Assembly: GCA_900104565.1 (NCBI GenBank)
Contig: LT629951.1
Span: 1 to 64,000, forward strand
DNA length: 64,000 nucleotides
Direction of reading: 5' to 3'
Source of the DNA: Ruminococcaceae bacterium Marseille-P2935
GTDB lineage: Bacteria; Bacillota; Clostridia; Oscillospirales; Ruminococcaceae
Part shown: piece after piece, positions 11,696 to 21,193 of the stretch
Layout: each line of letters begins with the position of its first letter
Numbering within the stretch: position 1 is the first letter of the stretch
Program-made: the position numbers and the translations under genes
Notes under the pieces: generated by a model
Told to the model about the DNA's origin: nothing
The model's input: only the letters and a program-made list of their open reading frames with translations
Database searches by the model: none

Positions 11696-13822
11696 ATGAC
11701 ACAAATTGTACAGCAGCTTGCTGCCGAACTTGGCATTGGCTTACAGCAGGTTCAGAATGTGATTACTTTAATTGACGAGGGGAATACCATCCCCTTTATT
11801 GCCCGCTACCGCAAAGAAGCCCATGGCTCACTGGACGACACCCAGCTGCGTGATTTAAACGACAGGCTGACCTATTTGCGCAGCCTTCAAAAACGCAAAG
11901 AAGAGATTTTAGCACATATTGAACAGCTGGAACAGCTGACGGACGAGCTGCGCGCCTCTATTGAAAACGCGAAAACCCTGGCCGAGCTGGAAGATATTTA
12001 CCGCCCCTTCCGGCCAAAACGGCGCACCCGTGCCTCTATTGCAAAAGAAAAAGGGCTAAGCCCCCTGGCAGAAAAAATATTTGCCCAGGATTTGCCTGAC
12101 CTGCCCCTGGATTTGGCCCAGGAATATATGAGTGAAGAGAAAGGCGTAGCCACCGCTGAAGATGCATTGGCCGGCGCGCTGGACATTATTGCCGAGCAGG
12201 TGTCGGACGATGCTGCAATCCGCAAGGAGCTGCGCACGTTTACCCGGCGCAACGGCCTGATTGTAACCAAAGGAAAAACCGAAGAAAACGGCGTTTATAC
12301 CATGTATTACGATTTTTCCGAGGCTGTTCTTAAAATTCCCGGCCACCGGGTTTTGGCCATTGACCGGGGCGAAAAAGAGGACAAGCTGAAGGTTTCGGTT
12401 CAGGTACCGGACGAGGAGGCAAAAGCCCTAGTCTGCTCCTTTGCAGTAAAGGGGAACTCCCCTTGTTCCCTGGCTGTAAAATCGGCCGCGGAAGACGCTT
12501 ATTCCCGGCTTATCTTTCCCTCTATTGAACGTGAAATTCGCAGCGAGCTGACCGAAAAAGCAGACGAGCAGGCCATTCATGTCTTTTCGCTCAACCTAAA
12601 GCAGCTGCTGATGCAGCCCCCCATTAAAGGGCGTGTTGTGCTGGGGCTTGACCCCGCCTACCGCACCGGCTGTAAAATTGCTGTGGTAGATTCCACCGGC
12701 CGGGTGTTGGACACCGCAGTTATTTACCCTACCCCCCCACAAAACAAGGTGGAGGAAGCAAAGGCAAAGCTGAAAGCGCTGATCAAAAAACATGGGGTTT
12801 CGGTCATCTCTATCGGTAACGGTACCGCCTCGCGGGAAAGTGAAAAATTTGTGGCGGACCTGATTCACGAAATGGGCGAGGACCTGGCCTATATTATTGT
12901 CAACGAGGCTGGCGCTTCGGTCTATTCGGCGTCCAAGCTGGCCGCCGAAGAATTCCCGCAGTTCGATGTGTCTCTGCGCAGCGCGGTTTCCATAGCCCGC
13001 CGGCTGCAGGACCCGCTGGCTGAACTGGTAAAAATTGACCCCAAATCGGTGGGCGTTGGCCAGTACCAGCACGACATGCCTCCCGCCATGCTGGACGGCG
13101 CACTGGGCGGCGTGGTAGAAGACTGCGTAAACTCGGTGGGGGTTGATTTAAACACCGCTTCCCACTCTCTGCTTTCTTATGTGGCGGGCATTAACGGTAC
13201 CGTGGCAAAAAACATTATCCTCTTCCGGGAAGAAAACGGTGCGTTCACCTCCCGTTCCCAGCTGAAAAAGGTTCCCAAACTGGGGCCAAAGGCCTTTGAA
13301 CAGTGCGCAGGCTTTTTGCGCATACCCGAAAGCAAAAATATTTTAGACAACACCGGCGTCCACCCCGAAAGCTACCCTGCCGCAAAAAAATTACTGGAAC
13401 TGTGCGGCGGCGACCTTTCCTCCTTAACTGCGCGGGCCCAGGGAATTGGCCTTGCCGAGCTGGCAAAACAACTGGAAGTTGGCCTGCCCACCCTCAAGGA
13501 TATGCTGGAGGAGCTGAGCAAGCCCGGGCGCGACCCCCGCGACACCCTGCCCGCTCCCATTTTAAAAACCGACGTCATGGAACTGTCTGACCTGAAGCCC
13601 GAAATGATATTAAAGGGAACCGTCCGCAATGTTATTGATTTTGGCGCGTTTGTCGATATTGGCGTCCATCAGGACGGGCTGGTGCATATTTCCCGGCTCA
13701 GCGACCGGTTTGTGAAGCACCCTTCGGATGTTGTAAAAGTGGGGGACATCGTTACGGTTAAGGTGTTGGAAGTGGATATGGAGCGCAAGCGGATTTCGCT
13801 CACCATGAAAGGAATTCAATAA
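11696..13822 (+). CDS. tex: Tex-family RNA-binding transcription accessory protein
   Basis: A 708-residue protein with the full Tex architecture: N-terminal Tex_N helical region (about 1-190), a YqgF/RNase H-like domain (about 320-450, with LGLDPAYRTGCKIAVVD), a helix-hairpin-helix part (about 490-560, LNTASHSLLSYVAGI and RSQLKKVPKLGPKAFEQCAGF), and a C-terminal S1 domain (about 630-705, GTVRNVIDFGAFVDIGVHQDGLVHIS). Tex binds nucleic acid and influences transcription and RNA turnover; its precise role is not settled. The ATG is preceded by AAAGGAG. It is a single gene, immediately downstream of repeat element 1, so its promoter must lie within or after that element. Confidence 0.95.
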   Translation: MTQIVQQLAAELGIGLQQVQNVITLIDEGNTIPFIARYRKEAHGSLDDTQLRDLNDRLTYLRSLQKRKEEILAHIEQLEQLTDELRASIENAKTLAELEDIYRPFRPKRRTRASIAKEKGLSPLAEKIFAQDLPDLPLDLAQEYMSEEKGVATAEDALAGALDIIAEQVSDDAAIRKELRTFTRRNGLIVTKGKTEENGVYTMYYDFSEAVLKIPGHRVLAIDRGEKEDKLKVSVQVPDEEAKALVCSFAVKGNSPCSLAVKSAAEDAYSRLIFPSIEREIRSELTEKADEQAIHVFSLNLKQLLMQPPIKGRVVLGLDPAYRTGCKIAVVDSTGRVLDTAVIYPTPPQNKVEEAKAKLKALIKKHGVSVISIGNGTASRESEKFVADLIHEMGEDLAYIIVNEAGASVYSASKLAAEEFPQFDVSLRSAVSIARRLQDPLAELVKIDPKSVGVGQYQHDMPPAMLDGALGGVVEDCVNSVGVDLNTASHSLLSYVAGINGTVAKNIILFREENGAFTSRSQLKKVPKLGPKAFEQCAGFLRIPESKNILDNTGVHPESYPAAKKLLELCGGDLSSLTARAQGIGLAELAKQLEVGLPTLKDMLEELSKPGRDPRDTLPAPILKTDVMELSDLKPEMILKGTVRNVIDFGAFVDIGVHQDGLVHISRLSDRFVKHPSDVVKVGDIVTVKVLEVDMERKRISLTMKGIQ

Positions 13823-13857
13823 TTCTCTTCTGCTTCAGTGGAAGTTAGGATTCCGGC

Positions 13858-13891
13858 GGCAGGGCAGCTGCATGTTAGCCCTGCCCTTTTC
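13858..13891 (+). terminator. intrinsic terminator after tex
   Basis: GGCAGGGC and GCCCTGCC form an 8-bp stem with a 12-nt loop, then CTTTT, 36 bp after the stop. Confidence 0.85.
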
Positions 13892-14517
13892 TCAACTGGG
13901 CGGCATAACTAAAGGTATTTTTAACCGATAAAATGCATCTTGCTCCGGCCAAACCGCCGGGTCGGCGCATAGTTTTCAACCAGCTTTTAAAACTATGTTG
14001 AAATCTCCGCCACAGACACATAACACTTTTATAGAAGGCCGTATCTTCTTTTGACAATCCTCGCACATATACCAGGCCGTTTTTTGCTACAATATATGAG
14101 TGAGGGTTTTGACCAATCAACAAGAAACTACCATCATCTTTTTGCGGTGGGTTTTTCTGTCCTGCAGGGCGGACGCTACAATTGTAATAAGCCCCCGGCT
14201 ATGGGACGATCCAAACACATAGCAGGTATCAGTCAGAAAATGGTTTTGTCTCTGGGCACGCGTAACCCCTCTTAAAAACTGGCAGGCTACTGGCCGTCAG
14301 GGAGAAAAAATATTCTGGTAAGTTTTTTTGCTTTGCCCACACTGCCGGTAACCGCACCGAAGAATGATCCCTGCATAAAATTAGTAGCTTTTGCGCTGGC
14401 GGCGTTTCTGTTTTATCATAAAATATTTTTCTGTTTGCTTGTAAATACCCTAAAACGCACAGGGTTTTGTATATTTTAATTTAATTAATACAATTTGTAT
14501 TGAAAGGAGAGCAAACC
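13892..14517. other. intergenic, nothing recognised apart from an AT-rich promoter region
   Basis: 626 bp between tex and the PH-domain pair. The last 100 bp are AT-rich (TTGTAAATA, TATTTTAATTTAATTAATAC) and probably hold the promoter. No credible gene was seen. Confidence 0.5.
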
Positions 14518-14961
14518 ATGCAGCCTAAAAAACCAAATATTCGTATGCTTTATGTATGGTGGCTGCGAATGACAGTCATTCTTATCCCTTTGGGGTTTTT
14601 GTCTGCTTTGGTGTTTTCCTTCACCCGTTTGGGCGGGCTGATTGTAACCGGGCTGTGGGTGCTGGCTTTTCTTTTCTTTTTTTGCTTTTACTACCCGGTT
14701 AAATACCATATGCTGCGTTATTACATTAATAACGGTTCTTTTGTTGTGCATTGCGGGGTATTTTACCGCCGCATCAAATCTATCCCGCTAACAAATATCC
14801 AGTACACCTCAGTATCTGCCAGCCCTTTTCAAACCCTATTTGGCGTCACTTCGGTTTTTGTGTTTGCAGCCGGTGCTTTTATTCCTTTGTATGGAATTAA
14901 AAAATCGGATGCTGCTATATTGGCTCAAATTTTAAATGGTAATAAGGCGGTGAAACCATGA
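14518..14961 (+). CDS. ydbS: bacterial PH-domain membrane protein, YdbS-like
   Basis: A 147-residue protein. Two hydrophobic segments (about residues 20-40 and 43-62) are followed by a bPH2-type domain (about 65-140), with the typical YHMLRYYINNGSFVVHCGVFYRR and the IPLTNIQYTSV signature. Members are membrane proteins of unknown biochemical role; in Bacillus ydbS and ydbT are adjacent, as here. The ATG has AAAGGAG upstream; an in-frame GTG or ATG six codons earlier overlaps the ribosome site. The stop overlaps the start of the next gene (ATGA), which implies translational coupling. Confidence 0.85.
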   Translation: MQPKKPNIRMLYVWWLRMTVILIPLGFLSALVFSFTRLGGLIVTGLWVLAFLFFFCFYYPVKYHMLRYYINNGSFVVHCGVFYRRIKSIPLTNIQYTSVSASPFQTLFGVTSVFVFAAGAFIPLYGIKKSDAAILAQILNGNKAVKP

Positions 14962-16403
14962 GTGCCCCTCAGCGAATGCACCCAATCAACATTGCCGAAA
15001 ACCTTAGCCGATTTTTCTTCCTGCTCATTTTGCCGGTACTGCGTGGTTTTGCAGTGGCCATCCGTTCAGATTTTAAAGGCTGGCTCAGCGGTGCCTGGAT
15101 GGATATTCTGGTTGCCGTTTTAATTGTAACGCTGGCCATACTGGAATGGTACCGCTGTACCTACGAGTATAAAGATGAGATGATTCAGGTAAAAAAAGGC
15201 TTGATTTGGCGCAAAACCATTACGATTCCCAGGGAATCTATTCATACGGTATGCATTGTTTACAGCTTTTTTTTAAAGCCCTTTCGGGCGGTTCATTTAA
15301 AAGCCGATACCATTGCCGGCGATTCCCGGGCGGCTGACCTGGATTTGACCGTCCGTACCCGGCAGGCGGAAGAAATTCTTCAGCGTACTTTGCAGGAGGA
15401 TGATACCATAATGCGGCGGGCATATGCGCCCAGCTGGCTGTCAATTATGGCCCTGTCGCTGATGTCTTCCAACACATTTGTAGGAATCGTTTTTATCACC
15501 ACCCTGATTTCACAAACCGGCCAGCTGCTGGGCAAGGAATTCGAGCGGCGAATCATTGGCACCTTTGAGGAGATCACCCGTATTATGGCTTTGGGCATTC
15601 CTCCCGCTACCGCTGCGCTGGCTTACCTTATTCTTGCCGGTTATCTGGTAGCCTTTGCGTTGAACCTGATCCGTTACCGTAACTTTTCGGCCCAGCGCCA
15701 GCAGGGTGTGCTTAGCATTTCGGGCGGCCTTTTTACCCAGCGTCATTACGTTATTCGTGAAGACCAGATCAATTATGTTGATATTCGCCAAAGCGTGCTG
15801 ACCAAACTGCTGGGGTTAAAGTCGGTCTTTTTAAACGCCGTTGGTTTTGGCAAAAGCAGGGACGATATGTCGGTGCTTATTTTAACCGCAACTGCCTCCT
15901 CAACCGAGGCTACCATGCGTTTGCTGCTGCCCGGGTACTCTCCGTCCAAGCGCCAGCTGCGGCACAATTTTGGCGCACTGCTGCGGTTTATGATGGATCC
16001 GCTCTACCCCTGCCTGGGCATTCCTTTGGTTTCATGGGTTTTGGGATACGTTTTTCCAGGGTGGGCCGAATTCATTCGCTCGGTTGCCGCGTTAGCCATG
16101 ATGCCCGCTATTTGGTTTCTTACCGTTCGGCTAATCGACTTTTTTACTTCTGGGGTATCAAAAAACGGCCCAATTTATACTATTCGTTATTCTAACGGGT
16201 TTTATTTACACACTGTAGTTATTCATGAGGATAAAATTGCCTCTGTGCAGCTCCGTCAAAGTATTCTGCAGCACATGGATGGCCATTGTGATTTATTTAT
16301 CTTCTCCCGGTCCGAAAAAACCGTTCGCCATCGCTGCCGTAATCTTTTATGGAGCGAAGCAGAGGAATTGTTTGGACTTAAGGCCGGCACAGGCCGAAAG
16401 TAA
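14958..16403 (+). CDS. ydbT: bacterial PH-domain membrane protein, YdbT-like
   Basis: A 481-residue protein with several paired membrane segments (about 15-35, 50-70, 165-185, 215-235, 345-365 and 370-395) separating three bPH2 domains. These are visible as repeated patterns: YKDEMIQVKKGLIWRKTITIPRESIHTV, then QGVLSISGGLFTQRHYVIREDQINYV, then a third near IRYSNGFYLHTVVIHEDKIASVQLRQS. This three-repeat layout fits YdbT. It works with the preceding gene, whose stop it overlaps. The function of the pair is not established. Confidence 0.85.
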   Translation: MSAPQRMHPINIAENLSRFFFLLILPVLRGFAVAIRSDFKGWLSGAWMDILVAVLIVTLAILEWYRCTYEYKDEMIQVKKGLIWRKTITIPRESIHTVCIVYSFFLKPFRAVHLKADTIAGDSRAADLDLTVRTRQAEEILQRTLQEDDTIMRRAYAPSWLSIMALSLMSSNTFVGIVFITTLISQTGQLLGKEFERRIIGTFEEITRIMALGIPPATAALAYLILAGYLVAFALNLIRYRNFSAQRQQGVLSISGGLFTQRHYVIREDQINYVDIRQSVLTKLLGLKSVFLNAVGFGKSRDDMSVLILTATASSTEATMRLLLPGYSPSKRQLRHNFGALLRFMMDPLYPCLGIPLVSWVLGYVFPGWAEFIRSVAALAMMPAIWFLTVRLIDFFTSGVSKNGPIYTIRYSNGFYLHTVVIHEDKIASVQLRQSILQHMDGHCDLFIFSRSEKTVRHRCRNLLWSEAEELFGLKAGTGRK

Positions 16404-16637
16404 CCCCGCAGCAAACAGCAATTTTACCCAGGCAATTGGTAGCTGGTTTTTACATTCCTAAAAACAGTATCGTTTCAAAGCCAAAAATCATCTCATGGTT
16501 TTTATAAAAACAACCAAACCCCATGGGACGATAAAAAACTGTTTTTCGCGTATTTTTGGCCTGGGCAACGCTTTTTCCGGGGAATGAAAACCATGTAAAT
16601 GTTTTTGGAATACACCCGGGTTATAACGAAAAAAAGT

Positions 16638-16676
16638 AAAGGCACAGGATTTAAAATCCTGTGCCTTTTTCTTTTC
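16638..16676. terminator. bidirectional intrinsic terminator
   Basis: AAAGGCACAGGATTT and AAATCCTGTGCCTTT form a 15-bp stem with T-runs on both strands. It lies between the convergent ydbT and lacI-type genes and could serve both. The rest of 16404-16852 shows nothing else. Confidence 0.88.
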
Positions 16677-16852
16677 TTCATCTGATAAACCGCAACGCGG
16701 TTTGTCACTAAAATTGGTGCAGGGCCCTCATGAAGCCAGATGTCCCCAATATTCTCAGAGAAGATTCAAAAAAACCTGTTAACTTTAAAATCGCTTTTTC
16801 GCAGGGTTTTGTTATTGTTCCGACAATATGTACGTAAGTTTTGCAATTTTAA

Positions 16853-17851
16853 TTAGTTTTGCCCTGCGCTTTTGGGCGGGCCCGCAGTTCCGCGAATTAA
16901 CAGCTGAGGCACTACCACAATTCTTCTGGTAGGCAAGCTGGGGTTATTCATGCGCTCCAGCAGAATGCTAAATGCAACTTTTCCATATTCTTTTTTGCTG
17001 TGGCCGACACTGGTTAACGGGATAGGAAGGGTTTCCTCCAAATCACTGTTGAACCCGGTTACCGAAATGTCCCCCGGGACCGATAATTTCATGCGGTTTA
17101 ACACATAAATTAAAGATTGCGCCAGGTTGTCGTGGGCGCATAAAATTGCCGTTGGCAGTCTCCCCTCTTCCTGCAGGCGCAGCAGCTCTGTTTCCAGCGC
17201 CTGTATCTCTTCATAAGCGCTGTCGGTCCAAACATATTCCAGTTCTATATTATTACGGGCGGCAGCCTTTTTTACCCCTTCAAACCGGTTCCGGCTGGAT
17301 GGCCTTTCCACCGGCCCTAAAAATGCAAATTTGCGATGGCCCCAGTCATACAGCTGCTGAAACAGGGCCGAGCCCGCCTCTTCATCTGCAAAATAGATAG
17401 AATCCACCGGCAGAAGGTCGCTGGTGGGGTAGGTCATCAGCAAGGAAGGGGTGGTCAAATACCGGTAGCGTTCCAGTGCTTTTATGCTTTTATAACCGGC
17501 ATACATAACGCCGGAGGCTTTTTCTAATTCACTGGCCAGTGTAATATCCTGCGAGGTTCGAATGGTCTTCACATGCAGCGCATACCCTCTTTTTCCAGCC
17601 GCCCCTTCTATTCCCTGCAATACGCTCATCCAAAAGGTTGCATCCTCAAAATCTGATTTCGGAATAAAAAGCAGAATGTACTTATCTTCCTTTGTTTTGC
17701 TTTTAATATACCCCAGCTGGCTGCAGCATTCCAAAACACGGGCTCTGGTTTCATCACTAATACCTGGCTTGCCCGATATCGCCCGCGAAACTGCATATTT
17801 TGACAGGTTAGTTGCTGCCGCAATATCATCTAATGTTACTTTTTTGGCCAT
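16853..17851 (-). CDS. LacI-family transcription regulator
   Basis: A 332-residue regulator. The N-terminal helix-turn-helix is clear (VTLDDIAAATNLSKYAVSRAISGKPGISDETRARVLECCSQLGY, residues about 4-50), followed by a periplasmic-binding-protein-like sensor domain (about 60-325, with AILCAHDNLAQ and GDISVTGFN). It sits at the end of the operon that begins at 27.9 kb and probably senses the imported substrate or a product. The start chosen has a GGAG 10 nt upstream; a second ATG 5 codons earlier lacks a ribosome site. Its upstream region carries TTATCATAA, which recurs twice ahead of the operon, so autoregulation is plausible. Confidence 0.9.
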   Translation of the reverse strand: MAKKVTLDDIAAATNLSKYAVSRAISGKPGISDETRARVLECCSQLGYIKSKTKEDKYILLFIPKSDFEDATFWMSVLQGIEGAAGKRGYALHVKTIRTSQDITLASELEKASGVMYAGYKSIKALERYRYLTTPSLLMTYPTSDLLPVDSIYFADEEAGSALFQQLYDWGHRKFAFLGPVERPSSRNRFEGVKKAAARNNIELEYVWTDSAYEEIQALETELLRLQEEGRLPTAILCAHDNLAQSLIYVLNRMKLSVPGDISVTGFNSDLEETLPIPLTSVGHSKKEYGKVAFSILLERMNNPSLPTRRIVVVPQLLIRGTAGPPKSAGQN

Positions 17852-17875
17852 TTGTACACGCTCCATGCACCAATA

Positions 17876-17885
17876 TTATCATAAT
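17876..17885. promoter_or_regulatory. candidate operator TTATCATAA upstream of the LacI-type gene
   Basis: TTATCATAA is a 9-bp imperfect palindrome with a central C. It lies 25 bp upstream of the regulator start and is repeated at 28058 and 28240 upstream of the operon's first gene. AT-rich sequence makes chance occurrence possible. Confidence 0.4.
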
Positions 17886-17899
17886 ATAATTATAATTGT

Positions 17900-18205
17900 T
17901 ATGTTCCGTTTTGCAAGCACTTTTTAGTCTCTATTCTCAAATGCAATTATTTTTCTGTTTTTAATAAAAAATGATGGCAGGGAACGTTAATAAAGATTCG
18001 TTTAAAAAATTAGGGATCTCCAGAGGTTCCAGGTATTTTAGCATGGGGACTCTCATGAAGTTTAAAGCCGTATGCCAGGTACCCCCACTACCCTAGCGGC
18101 TGTTTTACCCCCCCCCCCGCAAACATGATGCGCAGAATTTTTATACCTTTCAGTTTAAGCGGAGCATTCCGCCAGCCATTGTCTTGCACATTTTTTTAAT
18201 GTATT
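17900..18205. other. intergenic between racemase and regulator, with an 11-C tract
   Basis: About 300 bp without a gene. It holds a run of 11 C residues (18108-18118) and, next to the racemase stop, an imperfect hairpin (AGCGGA...TCCGCC near 18157-18175) that may be a weak terminator. Confidence 0.6.
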
Positions 18206-19483
18206 TTATTCCACGATTACACAAACGCCGTTTGGAATAATGGTAAAATGCGCATTCTTCCCTTTCCAGTTCCTTGCCAGATCCACCGCGGCTTCTGGCG
18301 TTGGGGCAAAATGCATCTTCATATCTATCACCATCTGCTGCCAGCGCGGATTGCATACCATAATGACCCGATGCCGCTTTAAAATACTGGCAAGTATTTG
18401 ATACTGCCACTGATCCGGCGCAGTTTGGTCCATGGGTATTTTTTCAACCTCTTTTAAAAGCTGCCCGGGGGAACCGCAGTTCTTCAGCTTTTGATAAAAC
18501 GCCTCCCCTCCGGACCCATCGACGCACTCTGCACACATGATGATTACACCGTCTGGTTTTGTGCATGCCTGTGCTGCTGTCATTCCCTTTACGCTTTGGT
18601 ATAGGTTTTGATCTAATGGATACCCTCCGTTGCCGGCAATTACAATGTCGGAGCAAACGGCGTTCACCTTTGCTTTTTTGCACAGCAGGTCACACCCCTG
18701 CCTGTGGGCCAGGTCAAAATCCCCAGCCACTGCAGCAACTACTTTTTTATTTTCATCTATCAGAACATTTAAAATATAGGCAAGCCCCGCCATTTTAGCT
18801 GCCGCTATCATATCGGTGTGAATCGGATTCTGGATTAGATTGCCCGTACGCGCATAAGGGCTTGCAATAAACTTTGCACAGTGGTTGCCCAGAACCGTCT
18901 GCTGCGAGCAGACCCCCGGCAGAACACTTTTTCTTCCTCCCGAAAAACCGGCAAAAAAATGCGGTTCAATAAAACCCTCGGCAATTAATAATTCCGTTTG
19001 CACGGCGTGCCGGTTTATTCTTAAAACCGCTCCGGAGGGCAAAGCCCCCAGGGTAACCAGGTCATCTTCCCTTTGGCAGTCGTGTACAATGATGTTTTCT
19101 TTCCGTATTATATCGGCGCCCAGTTTATCAGTCAATTCCTGAAGCGTGGTTTTGCGGTGGCAGCCTGTGGCAACAAGCAGTTTTATTTGAATACCCGGGC
19201 TGCCACGGCGCAGTTCATTTAGCAGGTGAGGAATTATAAATTTGCTTGGAACCGGCCTGGTATGATCGCTAACAAGAATAGTGCAGCTGCCCTTCCCTTT
19301 TGCCAGCTCAGTTAAGGTTTTGGTTCCTATGGGGCGGCTCATGGCTCCGGTTACAATTTGGTCCTGGGTACCGTATTGCCCCGGGGACAGTTCTTGCTTG
19401 CAGGCAATTACCCCATTTACCAGGGAATCCTCTAACAAGAAGGAAAGGTGCGTATGCCCGTACGGGATTTTATAACTACCCAT
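18206..19483 (-). CDS. larA: LarA-family nickel-pincer racemase/epimerase
   Basis: A 425-residue protein of the LarA (DUF2088) family, which interconverts 2-hydroxy acid stereoisomers using a nickel-pincer nucleotide cofactor. The residues known from Lactobacillus plantarum LarA are all present, each shifted by one: R76 (SDHTRP), H109 (ATGCHR), H175 (EPHFFAGFSGG), K185 (cofactor-tethering Lys), H201 (nickel ligand) and K299. The enzyme therefore looks active, but the family has many substrates (lactate, malate, phenyllactate, sugar acids), so lactate is not implied. LarB, LarC and LarE are not in this window. The start has AAAGGAAG upstream; a longer frame lacks a ribosome site. It is the last enzyme gene of the Liv operon. 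Confidence 0.9.
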   Translation of the reverse strand: MGSYKIPYGHTHLSFLLEDSLVNGVIACKQELSPGQYGTQDQIVTGAMSRPIGTKTLTELAKGKGSCTILVSDHTRPVPSKFIIPHLLNELRRGSPGIQIKLLVATGCHRKTTLQELTDKLGADIIRKENIIVHDCQREDDLVTLGALPSGAVLRINRHAVQTELLIAEGFIEPHFFAGFSGGRKSVLPGVCSQQTVLGNHCAKFIASPYARTGNLIQNPIHTDMIAAAKMAGLAYILNVLIDENKKVVAAVAGDFDLAHRQGCDLLCKKAKVNAVCSDIVIAGNGGYPLDQNLYQSVKGMTAAQACTKPDGVIIMCAECVDGSGGEAFYQKLKNCGSPGQLLKEVEKIPMDQTAPDQWQYQILASILKRHRVIMVCNPRWQQMVIDMKMHFAPTPEAAVDLARNWKGKNAHFTIIPNGVCVIVE

Positions 19484-20217
19484 AGCATTTCTTCCTTTAA
19501 AGCAAAATACAGCCAACGCTGCTTGTGAAGCAGACGCATTTAGAAAGCCCACCCATCATTGGCCGCCGGGCATGGAAAATACAAAAAGCCATTTCAGGGT
19601 TTGGGGGGCTGGTACAGCCGGGCCTGCCGGTTTGGCAGCTGAAAAATTTAATCTGCACTGAATTGTTATGTTTATAAATATGATTGGGGCAAAGTCTGAA
19701 CAGATGTTATAAAATATGCTTTGCCTGCAGTTTATTTTGTTTTTCAATAGAACAATGCTTGCCTTTTCTTCCGCTGTTTTGCGGCTTTACCTCGATGCAA
19801 ATACCAGAAAAAGCCGTAAATGGCCGGTTTTGCAGGTGTATCTGCGCAGCAGCATACCATTCTCACCGAAGGAGCCCCCTCTCTGCATTCCAGTGCCAAG
19901 GCGGAATCTTTGCTCTATTTTAAACAGAATAAAAAGCCACCGAACAGGATACGTTACTGTATACAATTCAATGGCTTTTGTTTCAGGTAATAACGTATCA
20001 CTTTAAACAAATTACGACACCGGCAACTTTTTCCGGATAACGCATGTAAGCAGAAATTTATAAGCCAGGCTATGGTAGGGCATTAACTATAAACTGTACC
20101 ATGGCCTAATCGGCAGCAGCCGGCAACCAAGGTTTTTATTACGCCGCACCAAGCTGCGTGCAGGCACAGCCCGCGCTGACCAGATCAAACGCTCTATGTT
20201 TGAATCACAGAATAAGA
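19484..20217. other. intergenic gap within the operon
   Basis: 734 bp between livF and the racemase gene, unusually long for an operon. I see no gene, tRNA or clear terminator. It may hold a separate promoter for larA. Confidence 0.5.
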
Positions 20218-20931
20218 TTATATTCCCAGATACAGCATGTGTTTTTCTTTATCATCTTTAAAACCGGCAGCTGTTGTGCTGTGCACAATTTCGCCATTGA
20301 CCAAAATATAAACCTGCTCTGCAATTTTTAATGCCAGGTCTAAGTTCTGTTCCACCAGGAGGATAGATTTATGCTGTTTTACAAACTCATCGCAAATACC
20401 GGTGATTCGCTCCAGAACCATGGTAGAAATACCCTCCGACGGTTCATCCATTAACAGCAGGTTGGAATTTGTTACAAGCGCACGTCCAATGGCCAATATC
20501 TGCTGTTCTCCGCCGCTTAGGCTGGTACCGCTGATTTTTTTGCGCCGGGCAATTTCGGGGAAGGTTTCGAACACCCGCTCGGGTGTCCACTCATCCTCTC
20601 TGCCAGGTTTATATGCCATAATCAGGTGCTCTTCCACCGACAGGGAACGGAACAGCAGCCAGCCCTGGGGTACATACCCAATGCCAAGCCGGGCAATGTC
20701 GGAGGTGGTTTTTCCGGTTAGCTGTGTTTGCCCGTAACGAATATCCCCCGTTCGTTTTACCCCGCCGATCCCCAGGATTGATTTTAACAGGGTGGTTTTT
20801 CCCATGCCGTTTCTTCCTAAAATGGCAACCTTTTCCCCGGGTTTTACCTGTAAAGAAACATTTTGCAGTACGTGCGCTTTGCCGTAATAGGCGTTCAGTT
20901 GGTGAATATTTAAAACATTGTTACTTTCCAT
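20218..20931 (-). CDS. livF: branched-chain-type ABC transporter ATP-binding protein (LivF)
   Basis: A 237-residue ATPase. Walker A GRNGMGKTT (about 36-44), signature LSGGEQQ (about 132) and Walker B LLLMDEPSEGI are all intact, and the LivF-type GYVPQ motif is present. It energises the import of a small organic acid or amino acid together with LivG. The start is set by GGAGG six bases upstream; the earlier ATG is not preceded by a ribosome site. The substrate is not predictable from the ATPase. The gene is 262 bp downstream of livG. Confidence 0.93.
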   Translation of the reverse strand: MESNNVLNIHQLNAYYGKAHVLQNVSLQVKPGEKVAILGRNGMGKTTLLKSILGIGGVKRTGDIRYGQTQLTGKTTSDIARLGIGYVPQGWLLFRSLSVEEHLIMAYKPGREDEWTPERVFETFPEIARRKKISGTSLSGGEQQILAIGRALVTNSNLLLMDEPSEGISTMVLERITGICDEFVKQHKSILLVEQNLDLALKIAEQVYILVNGEIVHSTTAAGFKDDKEKHMLYLGI

Positions 20932-21193
20932 CGTACCCCTCCGCATTGCAGTAATCCCTTTTGCTGTAAAAAATAGCCTTTTTTGTTTTTAAAACAACCT
21001 AAGCTATTTTAATTTCTGCGTGGCCGCATACCCAAAAGGCAGTGCGCGCGCCTCCTTCTGGGGACCCTACTCACAGGGCATACGCCCGCACCGGCTGGGC
21101 TTTCTGCCTTTTTCGCAATTTAAAACAGTTGTTGCTCATCGCTCTTCATCTGTGGAATTTGACAAGCAAGCACATAGGGTTTTGGAACCATCT
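20932..21193. other. intergenic gap between livG and livF
   Basis: 262 bp without a gene. It contains a run of short GC-rich inverted segments but no clear terminator. Confidence 0.45.
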
